Notes: generated by a model from the sequence alone, not told the origin. A DNA stretch of 50,292 bases from Paludibacter sp. (GCA_028703105.1 JAQVNN010000008.1:1-50292); one strand, 5' to 3'. Positions 1 to 7,740 are shown, counted from the stretch's first letter. Made by a program: numbers and translations.

Positions 1-1043
1 ATCAACTGGTCAATTACCGACTGGATATCGCCATTCATGAAGGCCGACAGGTTATAAATCGTATAATTGATTCGGTGATCTGTGATTCGTCCCTGCGGAT
101 AATTATACGTCCGGATTTTGGCGGAGCGGTCACCGGTAGAAACCATGGTTTTGCGCTTCGAACCAATTTCATCCAGGTATTTCTGGTGTTCGATGGCATA
201 GATACGTGATCGCAACTCCACCATCGCCTTGGCTTTGTTTTTATGCTGCGATTTCTCATCCTGACATTGCACCGTGATGCCAGTCGGGATGTGCACAAGT
301 CGGATGGCTGAATAGGTGGTGTTTACCGACTGTCCCCCGGCACCCGACGAGCAAAAAGTATCCACCCGCACATCCGATTCCTTCAGTTCGATGTCGAACT
401 CTTCAGCTTCGGGTAACACCGCCACCGTAGCAGCAGAGGTATGCACGCGTCCCTGTGTTTCTGTTTGCGGAACCCGCTGTACCCGATGCACACCCGATTC
501 ATATTTCAATGTTCCGTAAACCTGCTGACCGGATACCGTGAAGATAATTTCCTTATATCCTCCGGATGTTCCTTCCGCAACGCTAGTCACTTCTACCTTC
601 CATCTTTTCGATTCGCAATAACGGACGTACATTTTGAATAAATCACCCGCAAAGATAGCCGCTTCATCACCACCAGTACCACCCCTGATTTCGACAATGG
701 CATTTTTACCATCCTCGGGGTCGGCCGGAATCAGGAGCAATTTAATCGCTTCCTCCATCAGCGGGATTTTAGGTTCAATCTCTTCGATCTCTGCTTTTGC
801 CATTTCCCGCATTTCAGCGTCTATTTCATTCTCCAGCAACTCCTTAGCTTCACCCAGGTGCGATAATGCGAGTTTATATTCATCAAGGGCAGATAAAATC
901 TCTTGCAAATCATGGTACTCTTTGTTCAGTCTAACAAAACGCTTCTGATCTGCAATCACCGACGGATCAGTAATTAAAGTCGATACCTCATCAAATTTAT
1001 GCTGTAATGCGTCGAGTTTTTCTAATAATGATGTTTCTGCCAT
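1..1043 (-). CDS. prfA: Peptide chain release factor 1 (RF1), partial
   Basis: RF1 recognises UAA and UAG in the ribosomal A site and triggers peptide release. Reading back from ATG at 1043, 347 codons are open up to the window edge, so only about 10 C-terminal residues are missing. The class I release factor GGQ motif lies at residues 236-238 in the context SSGAGGQSVNTT. The RF1-type PxT tripeptide appears as PQT in HRVQRVPQTETQGR, which argues for RF1 rather than RF2. The N-terminal coiled domain and the RGGTGGDEA segment are also present. The gene starts 4 bp after the stop of the HU/LysM gene, so it is probably cotranscribed with it. The stop codon lies outside the window. Confidence 0.96.
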   Translation of the reverse strand, partial: MAETSLLEKLDALQHKFDEVSTLITDPSVIADQKRFVRLNKEYHDLQEILSALDEYKLALSHLGEAKELLENEIDAEMREMAKAEIEEIEPKIPLMEEAIKLLLIPADPEDGKNAIVEIRGGTGGDEAAIFAGDLFKMYVRYCESKRWKVEVTSVAEGTSGGYKEIIFTVSGQQVYGTLKYESGVHRVQRVPQTETQGRVHTSAATVAVLPEAEEFDIELKESDVRVDTFCSSGAGGQSVNTTYSAIRLVHIPTGITVQCQDEKSQHKNKAKAMVELRSRIYAIEHQKYLDEIGSKRKTMVSTGDRSAKIRTYNYPQGRITDHRINYTIYNLSAFMNGDIQSVIDQL

Positions 1044-1047
1044 GAAT

Positions 1048-2181
1048 TTATCTTTCTAAGTATAAATCGTGTAATTTCAATGCATACTCCATACACCTGG
1101 GATTGTTTTTATCAGCAATCTTCGGATTCAGTTTTGGAATTCTCAACACCATCCCGGGTTCAATCTCATCCGGCGAGTAAAACTGATCTTGATTAGCCTC
1201 GTAAATATAAACCCAGAATTCTTTTACTCCATAATGACGTTCAGCTATTCTCGTCAGCCTGCTGCCCGGAATCACTTCCTCTGTCGCGATAAACTCTTTG
1301 TAAACACGTGGTTGATCGAACAAAAGCTGAAGTTCATCTTGCTCTTGTTTCTGTAGAACTACAGTGTCTTGCTGCAAAACGCTATCCGCCTCCAATAGTG
1401 AAGTATCAGACAGCAAAGTGTCAACAGGAATATTGTCAGGAAGCACGAACTGATTTTCAGGATACCGAACCACTTCCTGACGGAAACGATGCGAATCTAA
1501 ATATTTTGTTAAAATAGAAAAAACATCAAAATCAATTAACAAATAGATCAACAACCCTCCAAGCATAATGCCAATAAATAAGAAATCATTATTATTGTTT
1601 CTTTTGTAGGATGGAAATCTTCTCAGCTTCTCAGGCTGAAAATCCTCTTTTGAATGAGAATTATTCACATTTTTAACCGTCGTATCCTGATTCTCATTTT
1701 TCTTTGACTCTTTGATTTCCGGTTCAACATTATCATTCAATGCATTGATCTCCGATAAGATATCCTTTATTTCATCTGCCTGTTCATTAAAATGCTTCAA
1801 AGGGGTTTGGTCAGGTTCAGTTATCTCATCTGAAGTGGCAGGTTCAGCTGTTTCTACTTCATCAAGCAATACTGGTTGCAGATGCTCATAAGGTTCATTG
1901 GCAAGTTCTTTCAATGCGGCATCAGGGGTAAACACCACTTTATAATAACCGTCAATAACGATTTCAGCACCAGTATTAACATCAACACTCTTACGAGCTT
2001 CGTTCCACTGCAATTTAAAAGTCCCTAATCCGTTAATTTTCACGCTATCATTTGACATCAGCGTTTCCTCAATGGTTGTTATAAAGGCTTTTAAAAAATC
2101 ATCGGCCGATTTTTTGCTTACAGCAGCATGTTGTGCAAGCAACTCAACAATCTCAGCTGCATTTATTTTTTCTTTACTCAT
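1048..2181 (-). CDS. Membrane-spanning HU-domain protein with C-terminal LysM-like domain
   Basis: 377 residues with three visible parts. Residues 1-100 are an HU/IHF-like DNA-binding fold, with INGLGTFKLQWNEARKS matching the HU beta-arm region. An acidic, low-complexity linker follows. A basic stretch (KLRRFPSYKR) precedes a single hydrophobic helix at about 199-224. The C-terminus, about 300-350, is LysM-like: PGSRLTRIAERHYGV, then W..IYEANQ, then IEPGMVLRIPKL. The positive-inside rule places HU in the cytoplasm and LysM in the periplasm. Its ATG overlaps the end of the small HU gene by 8 bp and prfA follows after 4 bp. A role in tethering nucleoid to peptidoglycan is my inference; the LysM-like part might bind something else. 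Confidence 0.85.
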   Translation of the reverse strand: MSKEKINAAEIVELLAQHAAVSKKSADDFLKAFITTIEETLMSNDSVKINGLGTFKLQWNEARKSVDVNTGAEIVIDGYYKVVFTPDAALKELANEPYEHLQPVLLDEVETAEPATSDEITEPDQTPLKHFNEQADEIKDILSEINALNDNVEPEIKESKKNENQDTTVKNVNNSHSKEDFQPEKLRRFPSYKRNNNNDFLFIGIMLGGLLIYLLIDFDVFSILTKYLDSHRFRQEVVRYPENQFVLPDNIPVDTLLSDTSLLEADSVLQQDTVVLQKQEQDELQLLFDQPRVYKEFIATEEVIPGSRLTRIAERHYGVKEFWVYIYEANQDQFYSPDEIEPGMVLRIPKLNPKIADKNNPRCMEYALKLHDLYLER

Positions 2182-2464
2182 GATGTGGAATTTCTTTAAG
2201 TTTAACCTTTAATGTAGCGCTCTGACGGAAATTCATCACTTGTTTAGGAGGAATCAGCGTACGGATTTTCGTGGCCGGATGTACCGAAAGCCTCTCTTCT
2301 TTTCGTTTAAATTCAAAAGATCCGAAACCCTGGAAATTAACGATATTTCCATCAACCAACTGTGATTTCAGCATGTCTATTGTTGCCTGCAGCATATTTT
2401 CAATCTCATTCTCCGGTTGATTCGTCTTTGAAGCAACAGCAGCTACCAATCCTTTGTGTTTCAT
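2174..2464 (-). CDS. HU/IHF family DNA-binding protein
   Basis: A 96-residue HU-fold protein that should bend and compact DNA as a dimer. The family signature is visible in the middle: IVNFQGFGSFEFKRKEERL, followed by P-x-T-K and IPPKQVMNFRQS (canonical HU: GFGxFxxxxRxxRxGxNPxT). The frame stays open to an ATG at 2575, but the extra 37 residues match no family and would be translated through an inverted repeat at 2500-2538, so I chose ATG at 2464. It overlaps the next gene (HU/LysM) by 8 bp, and the two HU-fold proteins are therefore likely made together. It sits 79 bp after rimO. The sequence does not say whether it homodimerises or pairs with the neighbour's HU domain. Confidence 0.9.
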   Translation of the reverse strand: MKHKGLVAAVASKTNQPENEIENMLQATIDMLKSQLVDGNIVNFQGFGSFEFKRKEERLSVHPATKIRTLIPPKQVMNFRQSATLKVKLKEIPHHE

Positions 2465-2499
2465 TGTAATAATAATTAATGATATTTTACTAAAATGTG

Positions 2500-2538
2500 T
2501 CCGGTCACCAGTCACCGGTCTAGAGTCTGGTGACCGGA
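2500..2538. repeat. 12-bp inverted repeat between rimO and the HU gene
   Basis: TCCGGTCACCAG (2500-2511) and CTGGTGACCGGA (2527-2538) are perfect inverted copies around a 15-nt loop. It lies 6 bp after the rimO stop codon on the minus strand. The stem is strong enough to terminate or protect the 3' end of the ftsY-rimO transcript, but the following U-run is weak (ACACATTTTAG), so a REP-like or mRNA-stabilising hairpin is as likely as an intrinsic terminator. Confidence 0.75.
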
Positions 2539-2543
2539 GACCG

Positions 2544-3839
2544 TTATCTCCCATACAAATCAAATTCCGCAGCATCGACTATTTCAGTTTGATAAAACTC
2601 ACCCACTTTTACGCCTGCTGTATTGACCGGGATAAGCACCTCCGGATCAACTTCCGGAGAGTCAAATTCAGTTCTGCCAACAAAATAATCCACTTCTTTT
2701 CTGTCGATAATCACCTTTATTTTAGTTCCTACTTTTCTCCTGTTTATTTCTGCTGAAATCTCTTGTTGAAGGGACATAATTTCATCCATTCTTTGTTGTT
2801 TAATATCCTCCGGAATGTCATCCTGATAATGCTTGTATGCATACGTACTTTCTTCATGAGAATAAGTAAAAGCTCCCAGTCGCTCAAACCGCGCAAAGCG
2901 TAAAAACTCCTTCAGTTCCTCCACATCAGCTTCTGTTTCACCGGGATGACCGAGCAACATGGTCGTTCTGAGATGTACGCCCGGAACTTCTTCTCTGATA
3001 CGTTTGATTAATTCATATGTCTGCGCTTTTGTAAAATTCCGGCGCATGATACCCAACATATGATCACTGACATGTTGTAAAGCAATATCCAGGTAACGGC
3101 ATATATTATCACGCTCACGCATTACACGCAATACATCATACGGAAAATGAGCAGGATAAGCATAATGAAGCCTGAGCCATTCGACACCGGGTACATCCGA
3201 TAAGCGCTCAAGTAGTTCGGCTAATTTTTGTGATTTATACCTGTCAACGCCATAATATGATAAATCCTGCGCAATCAGCTGAAATTCCCTCACTCCTTTT
3301 TCCACTAACAATTTCACCTCGGCTTCCAGATCATCCATCGAACGCGAGCGGTGTTTTCCTGTTATCAGAGGAATCGCACAATATGAACATGTGCGGTTAC
3401 ACCCTTCTGAAATCTTCAGGTAAGCATAATGTCCGGGCGTTGTCAGTGAACGTTCCAAACGAAGATCTGCCCGATACTCCTGTCCAAGGTCTGTCAGTAT
3501 TTCATTGTAATTGAACTTGCCAAAATATTTATCCACCTCCGGTATTTCCTGTTGTAATTCCGTCATGTATCGCTCCGACAAACAACCCATCACATACAGT
3601 TTCTCTATTTTCCGGTGTTTCTTCAGGTCGGCCAGTTGCAAAATGGTGTTTATGCTTTCCTCTTTGGCATCTCCGATGAAGCCACAGGTATTTACAATCA
3701 CAACTTCACCATCCGGTTTTTCCGCATCGTGACTCACCTTGTAACCAAGCGCATCAAACTGACGCATCAATTGCTCCGAATCCACCAGGTTTTTGGAACA
3801 ACCCATCGTGATGATATCAACCTTTCCTTTTTTCATCAT
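2544..3839 (-). CDS. rimO: Ribosomal protein S12 methylthiotransferase RimO
   Basis: A radical-SAM methylthiotransferase that adds a methylthio group to a conserved aspartate of ribosomal protein S12. The N-terminal MTTase domain carries the three cluster cysteines C14, C52 and C86. The radical-SAM motif is GCNRTCSYC with C147, C151 and C154, followed by AIPLITGKHRSR. A TRAM-like domain forms the last 65 or so residues, with VGTKIKVIIDRKE. The 431-residue length is normal for RimO, and the sequence starting VDIITMGCSKNLVDSEQLM is RimO-like rather than MiaB-like. The start overlaps the ftsY stop by ATGA, so the two genes are translationally coupled. Confidence 0.95.
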   Translation of the reverse strand: MMKKGKVDIITMGCSKNLVDSEQLMRQFDALGYKVSHDAEKPDGEVVIVNTCGFIGDAKEESINTILQLADLKKHRKIEKLYVMGCLSERYMTELQQEIPEVDKYFGKFNYNEILTDLGQEYRADLRLERSLTTPGHYAYLKISEGCNRTCSYCAIPLITGKHRSRSMDDLEAEVKLLVEKGVREFQLIAQDLSYYGVDRYKSQKLAELLERLSDVPGVEWLRLHYAYPAHFPYDVLRVMRERDNICRYLDIALQHVSDHMLGIMRRNFTKAQTYELIKRIREEVPGVHLRTTMLLGHPGETEADVEELKEFLRFARFERLGAFTYSHEESTYAYKHYQDDIPEDIKQQRMDEIMSLQQEISAEINRRKVGTKIKVIIDRKEVDYFVGRTEFDSPEVDPEVLIPVNTAGVKVGEFYQTEIVDAAEFDLYGR

Positions 3840-4786
3840 TCAAATAAAGAACCTACAAATGCTTCTCTGTCGAACACCTGCAAGTGTTCCATTCCTTCGC
3901 CCAAACCGATGTATTTCACCGGAATCTTAAATTGATCGGAAATTCCAATGACCACGCCACCTTTGGCAGTACCATCCAGTTTTGTAATGGCCAACGCATT
4001 CACATCCGTCGCCTTGGTAAACTGTTTGGCCTGTTCAAATGCATTCTGTCCGGTCGAACCATCCAACACCAGCAACACTTCCTGCGGAGCACCCGGAATC
4101 ACTTTCTGCATCACATTCCGGATTTTGGTCAGCTCGTTCATCAGGTTCACCTTGTTGTGTAAACGACCTGCCGTATCAATAATCACCACATCAGCATTAT
4201 TTGCTTTGGCTGAAGATACTGTATCATAAGCAACTGATGCTGGGTCTGCCCCCATTTTTTGCTTAATAACAGGTACCCCGACACGTTCACCCCATATAAC
4301 CAACTGGTCAACTGCTGCCGCCCTGAAAGTATCGGCTGCTCCGAGATACACCGACTTACCGGCTTTTTTAAACTGATGTGCCAATTTACCGATGGTTGTG
4401 GTCTTGCCCACTCCGTTCACACCTACAACCATGATTACGTAAGGTTTAGAAGGTAATTCCGATTCGAAATCAGCAACAACGCCGGCATTATTCTCTGCCA
4501 GTAAAGCTGCTATTTCTTCCTTCAGAATCACATTCAATTCACTTGTGTTGATGTATTTATCCCGGGAAACACGTTGCTCAATCCTTTCGATGATGCGCAA
4601 AGTGGTCTCCACCCCGACATCCGAAGTAATAAGCACCTCTTCCAGGTTGTCGAGCACCTCGTCGTCAACCTTCGATTTACCGACTACCGCCCTTGATATT
4701 TTAGAAAAAACACTTTCCTTGGTTTTCGACAAACCCTGATCAAGCGTTTCTTTTTTTTCTTTACTAAAAAAACTGAATAAACCCAT
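3836..4786 (-). CDS. ftsY: Signal recognition particle receptor FtsY
   Basis: SRP receptor GTPase that docks ribosome-SRP complexes at the inner membrane. The NG domain is complete: P-loop GVNGVGKTTTIGKLA, then DTFRAAAVDQL, DTAGR and TKLDGTAKGG. At 316 residues it lacks the long acidic A domain of E. coli FtsY, as is usual for Bacteroidota. It is followed by rimO with a 4-base ATGA overlap. A possible promoter lies about 200 bp upstream (4991-4998), beyond a repeat element that would then be part of the leader. Confidence 0.96.
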   Translation of the reverse strand: MGLFSFFSKEKKETLDQGLSKTKESVFSKISRAVVGKSKVDDEVLDNLEEVLITSDVGVETTLRIIERIEQRVSRDKYINTSELNVILKEEIAALLAENNAGVVADFESELPSKPYVIMVVGVNGVGKTTTIGKLAHQFKKAGKSVYLGAADTFRAAAVDQLVIWGERVGVPVIKQKMGADPASVAYDTVSSAKANNADVVIIDTAGRLHNKVNLMNELTKIRNVMQKVIPGAPQEVLLVLDGSTGQNAFEQAKQFTKATDVNALAITKLDGTAKGGVVIGISDQFKIPVKYIGLGEGMEHLQVFDREAFVGSLFE

Positions 4787-4803
4787 ATATTAATTACTAT
4801 TTA

Positions 4804-4931
4804 TGCGAATCAAGAGTTGAAAATAACTGAAACTCATCATGAGATCCTTCATTCTGCTTCGCTCCATTCTGGATAACAAGTGATATGTCACCCCGCCCGC
4901 GATAAGTCTGATTTTCAACTCCTTATTTGCA
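4804..4931. repeat. 128-bp MITE-like inverted-repeat element
   Basis: The 304-bp gap between ftsY and the DUF4295 gene contains this element. Its 21-bp ends (4804-4824 and 4911-4931) are inverted copies matching at 18 of 21 positions, including a perfect 11-bp GAGTTGAAAAT / ATTTTCAACTC. The interior has a GAGATCCTTC...CATTCTGGAT segment resembling dispersed intergenic hairpins seen in many bacteria. It encodes no protein. The rest of the gap holds a possible ftsY promoter (4991-4998) and the ribosomal operon terminator (5024-5060). Confidence 0.6.
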
Positions 4932-4990
4932 TTATTTACAATTATGGCACAAGCATTGCGCCCCCTACGTTTTTCACAAATTCCTGGTCA

Positions 4991-4998
4991 CAAAATTA
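4991..4998 (-). promoter_or_regulatory. Possible -7 element for ftsY
   Basis: The minus strand reads TAATTTTG, matching the Bacteroidota -7 consensus TAnnTTTG. It sits just downstream of the terminator of the rpmB operon, the expected place for the next promoter. No clear -33 TTTG is seen at the usual spacing, and the leader would be about 200 nt, so this is tentative. Confidence 0.35.
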
Positions 4999-5023
4999 AG
5001 CATTTTTTCCATAAACAGAAATT

Positions 5024-5060
5024 AAAAAAAAATCCCCTCATTCAAACAAATGAGAGGATT
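5024..5060 (-). terminator. Intrinsic terminator of the rpmB-rpmG-DUF4295 operon
   Basis: On the minus strand AATCCTCTCATT pairs with AATGAGGGGATT around a 6-nt loop (one G-U pair), immediately followed by eight or nine T residues. It lies 30 bp after the DUF4295 stop codon. This is the clearest one-sided terminator in the window. Confidence 0.9.
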
Positions 5061-5090
5061 ATATAAATATCTTTAAATAAAGCAATTGAT

Positions 5091-5243
5091 TTATTTTGCC
5101 AAATATTCTTTCACTTTATCATTCAACACCATTTCTTCCTGAAAAATATACGCACCGGTTTTGGGAGATTTTACCATTTTGATGACTTTAGCGAATGAAC
5201 GCCCGTCAACTTTTTTCATCGATGCAACCGCTTTCTTTGCCAT
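5091..5243 (-). CDS. DUF4295 family small basic protein
   Basis: A 50-residue lysine-rich protein starting MAKKAVASMKKVDGRSFAK and containing KMVKSPKTGAY, the hallmark of the DUF4295 family. That family occurs in Bacteroidota directly after rpmG and rpmB, exactly as here; rpmG ends 9 bp upstream. Size, charge and context suggest a ribosome-associated protein, but its function is not established and I infer it only from the neighbours. The gene is short enough to be missed by length cut-offs. An intrinsic terminator follows it. Confidence 0.9.
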   Translation of the reverse strand: MAKKAVASMKKVDGRSFAKVIKMVKSPKTGAYIFQEEMVLNDKVKEYLAK

Positions 5244-5252
5244 GATTCAAAC

Positions 5253-5441
5253 TTATTTAATTTCTTTATGAACAGTTACTTTCTTCAAAATAGGGTTGTA
5301 TTTCTTCAACTCCAAACGTCCCGGAGTATTTTTCCTGTTTTTCATTGTTATATAACGAGATGTTCCGGGCATGCCACTTTCTTTATGTTCAGTACATTCC
5401 AAAATGACCTGAACTCTTGCCTCTTTTGATTTTTTTGCCAT
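5253..5441 (-). CDS. rpmG: 50S ribosomal protein L33
   Basis: 62 residues with the L33 signature: N-terminal basic segment, VILECTEH, the [21 protein letters not shown] core and a C-terminal HKEIK tail. There is only one cysteine, so this is the zinc-free (C-minus) form without paired CxxC motifs. It lies in the rpmB-rpmG-DUF4295 operon, 20 bp after rpmB, and should be coregulated with them from the promoter at 5745-5775. Confidence 0.97.
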   Translation of the reverse strand: MAKKSKEARVQVILECTEHKESGMPGTSRYITMKNRKNTPGRLELKKYNPILKKVTVHKEIK

Positions 5442-5461
5442 ATTAAAATTTCCTCCTTAAT

Positions 5462-5701
5462 TTATGCGTATAAATACCCTTTTTCGGCAGCTTTCTTGAT
5501 TGCTGCATCCAAACCCAGTTTGTTGATGGTGCGCAAACCGGCGGCAGAAATTTTCAGGCTAATCCACATGTCCTGTTCTACCCAATAAAACTTCTTGGTA
5601 AATAAATTTACATCAAAAGTTCTTTTAGTACGGCGTTTCGAGTGCGAAACATTGTTTCCCACCATCGCTTTTTTACCGGTAATCTGACAAATTTTTGACA
5701 T
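5462..5701 (-). CDS. rpmB: 50S ribosomal protein L28
   Basis: 79 residues of normal L28 length with the family start [20 protein letters not shown], the basic [13 protein letters not shown] segment and the [15 protein letters not shown] region. It is the first gene of the rpmB-rpmG-DUF4295 operon, whose -33/-7 promoter is 44 bp upstream of the ATG. Confidence 0.97.
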   Translation of the reverse strand: MSKICQITGKKAMVGNNVSHSKRRTKRTFDVNLFTKKFYWVEQDMWISLKISAAGLRTINKLGLDAAIKKAAEKGYLYA

Positions 5702-5744
5702 TTCTATATCTTTTTGTTATTTACAACTTTTCAAAAACAGTGTG

Positions 5745-5775
5745 CAAAAGTACACTATTTTTTTTAATCCTGCAA
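5745..5775 (-). promoter_or_regulatory. Bacteroidota -33/-7 promoter of the rpmB operon
   Basis: The minus strand has TTG (5775-5773), a 20-bp spacer, then TACTTTTG (5752-5745), a perfect TAnnTTTG. A TTTG at 5780-5777 is an alternative -33 with a 24-bp spacer. Transcription should begin near 5740, giving a leader of about 40 nt. Confidence 0.75.
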
Positions 5776-5837
5776 GCAAATTATTTATTATTTTCATATA
5801 ATTTTCCATTGTTGTCCGGTAAACATTTTATAACATA

Positions 5838-5864
5838 GATTTCTCCCTTCGGTCGAAATGACAA
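5838..5864. repeat. Dispersed intergenic hairpin motif
   Basis: The 178-bp gap between rpmB and cinA contains GATTTCTCCCTTCGGTC followed by GAAATGACA, with ATTTC/GAAAT arms. I know this motif as a very common intergenic sequence in Bacteroidota genomes (minus-strand form GTCATTTCGACCGAAGG). It lies just past the 3' end of cinA. Confidence 0.6.
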
Positions 5865-5879
5865 TCAAGACTTTATCTT

Positions 5880-7142
5880 TTAGGGAGGGGTTAGTGGATA
5901 GTGGTTACTGACCTCTGATTCAAGCAGCATCAGCAGCGCCGTTTGGGTAGTGCGCTCAATATTGAGCTGCCGGTCAAGCGAAAACTGAAACCTGCGACAA
6001 ACAACTGATTCTTTCGTTCCGACAGCTATCCAAACCGTACCTACAGGTTTTTCATTTGTACCTCCATCCGGACCGGCAATTCCTGATGTCGCGATAACAA
6101 AATCGGCAGATAACTTACCGGCAACTCCAATTGCCATTTGCTTAACCACCTCTTCACTGACTGCTCCATACTGATTTAAGATATCTTCATCCACACCCAA
6201 GATACTCGATTTTACTTCGTTATTGTACGCAACAACAGAACCTTTAAAATAAGCAGAACTCCCGGCTATTGTTGTAATGCGATGTGCGATGTGTCCACCG
6301 GTACAACTCTCTGCTGTTGCCAGGGTTTTTCCTGTAACCAAAAGATACCTGCCAACCAATTCTTCAAGCGATATATCTTCTGTTGCAATAATGGCATCAC
6401 CTAATATGGACTCTAATAATGCAACTTGTCTGTCTATTTCATTTTTAGTGGAAACATAATCATCCTGCGCTGCACTAAGTCTCAATTTAACAATATTAAA
6501 ATGAGGCAAATAAGCCAAATGTATTTCTTCCGGTAACGCGTTCTCCCAATCTGCGATTTTAAGCGCCAGCGCTGACTCCGGATATCCGGCTACCAGCAAT
6601 GTTTTGTGTATAATCGATTGGGACTGAAATCGTTGTTGCAGTCGCGGGATGATTTCATATTTCATCGCACGTTTCATTTCATATGGAACACCGGGCATCG
6701 AAACAACGACTTTTCCACCATTATCAAACCAGGTAATAGGTGCTGTCCCGACAGGATTAGGAATAATCACTGCTTTATCGGGCACCATGGCCTGCGATTT
6801 GGTCAGTTCATTGATGGCGCGCATCCTGTTTTTCAGCAACAGTTCGATATCAGCATACACCCGGGCATCAAAAACAAGTTCAGCACCAAAATACCGGCAA
6901 AGAGTTTGCTTGGTAATATCATCTTTTGTCGGACCGATTCCACCGGTAAACAAAACAACTTCAGCCCTTTCCAGTGCCAACTCCAACGCTTCTGTTATTT
7001 GCTTTGCATCATCGTGTACCGAAGTAATCTGGACAACCTCAAAGCCGGCCTTATTGAGTTCGGCTGCCATCCAGGGAGAATTGGTATCCACAATTTGCCC
7101 GATGAGAATTTCGTCTCCGATGGTTATGATCTCAACCTGCAT
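5880..7142 (-). CDS. cinA: CinA family nicotinamide-nucleotide amidohydrolase
   Basis: 420 residues with two domains. The N-terminal MoCF-like domain (about 1-170) has GDEILIGQIVDTN and FTGGIGPTKDD. The C-terminal PncC-type amidase (about 255-410) has ATAESCTGGHIAHRIT and SGIAGPDGGT. PncC domains hydrolyse NMN to nicotinate mononucleotide in NAD recycling, and the MoCF part is linked to ADP-ribose pyrophosphatase activity in some homologues. It follows the DUF3109 gene after 6 bp and is likely cotranscribed. The last dozen residues (SNHYPLTPP) are encoded by an intergenic-type tract containing AGTGGATAGTGG, so the tail may be an addition. Confidence 0.93.
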   Translation of the reverse strand: MQVEIITIGDEILIGQIVDTNSPWMAAELNKAGFEVVQITSVHDDAKQITEALELALERAEVVLFTGGIGPTKDDITKQTLCRYFGAELVFDARVYADIELLLKNRMRAINELTKSQAMVPDKAVIIPNPVGTAPITWFDNGGKVVVSMPGVPYEMKRAMKYEIIPRLQQRFQSQSIIHKTLLVAGYPESALALKIADWENALPEEIHLAYLPHFNIVKLRLSAAQDDYVSTKNEIDRQVALLESILGDAIIATEDISLEELVGRYLLVTGKTLATAESCTGGHIAHRITTIAGSSAYFKGSVVAYNNEVKSSILGVDEDILNQYGAVSEEVVKQMAIGVAGKLSADFVIATSGIAGPDGGTNEKPVGTVWIAVGTKESVVCRRFQFSLDRQLNIERTTQTALLMLLESEVSNHYPLTPP

Positions 7143-7148
7143 TGTTAT

Positions 7149-7721
7149 TTATTTTTGATTTAATTCTTTGGCTGCCACAAGCAATTGTTCATACCAGTCT
7201 TCGCCAAATTTTCTTATCAATGGTTCTTTTAAAAATTGATAAACAGGCACTTTCAACTTTCTTCCAAGATCAATTCCACAGCCGCAAATGCTCCAGCGAT
7301 GGTAATTTACAGCTTGAAAATCATTATATTGCTGTACCCTGACCGGGTAGAGATGACAAGAAACCGGTTTAGGAAAATCTGTTTTACCTTCTCTGAATGC
7401 TTTTTCGATGGCACATTTACAAATACCGGAATCATCAATATAGGTAAACACACATTCACGCCCGTTAACAATGGAAGTAACTGGTTCATTTTCTTCATCA
7501 ATATATGAAATCCCCTGGTTACGAATGATTTCTTTTGATACTTCCGTCAAATCATCCCAAATCAGCGGCAGGATTTCTTGTATTTTTTCAATTTCTTCCG
7601 GTTCAAGCGGTGCACCGGCATCTCCTTCAATACAACACGCTCCTTTGCATGCATTTAGATCACATACAAACCGCTCCTCGAATAAATCGAAACTTATGAT
7701 GGTATCGTTGATTTGTAACAC
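7149..7721 (-). CDS. DUF3109 family cysteine-rich protein
   Basis: 190 residues, starting with GTG (no ATG is available in frame near the conserved N-terminus). Conserved cysteine motifs are CDLNACKGACCIEGDAGAPL near the start, then GRECVF, GICKCAIEKAFREG, PVSCHLYPVR and ICGCGID. This pattern marks the DUF3109 family and resembles YkgJ-type metal-chelating proteins. No enzyme activity is established; a bound metal or Fe-S cluster is an inference from the cysteines. It lies upstream of cinA with a 6-bp gap, and downstream of the secG terminator. Confidence 0.85.
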   Translation of the reverse strand: MLQINDTIISFDLFEERFVCDLNACKGACCIEGDAGAPLEPEEIEKIQEILPLIWDDLTEVSKEIIRNQGISYIDEENEPVTSIVNGRECVFTYIDDSGICKCAIEKAFREGKTDFPKPVSCHLYPVRVQQYNDFQAVNYHRWSICGCGIDLGRKLKVPVYQFLKEPLIRKFGEDWYEQLLVAAKELNQK

Positions 7722-7740
7722 TTTGGAAATAAATAAAAAT

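Noticed and set aside
35-298. Open frame on the minus strand inside prfA
   Set aside because: It is a shadow in another frame of the RF1 gene, which is in-frame through the window edge.
2465-2575. Extended HU start at 2575
   Set aside because: It would translate a perfect inverted repeat and overlap the end of rimO; no HU family member has this extension.
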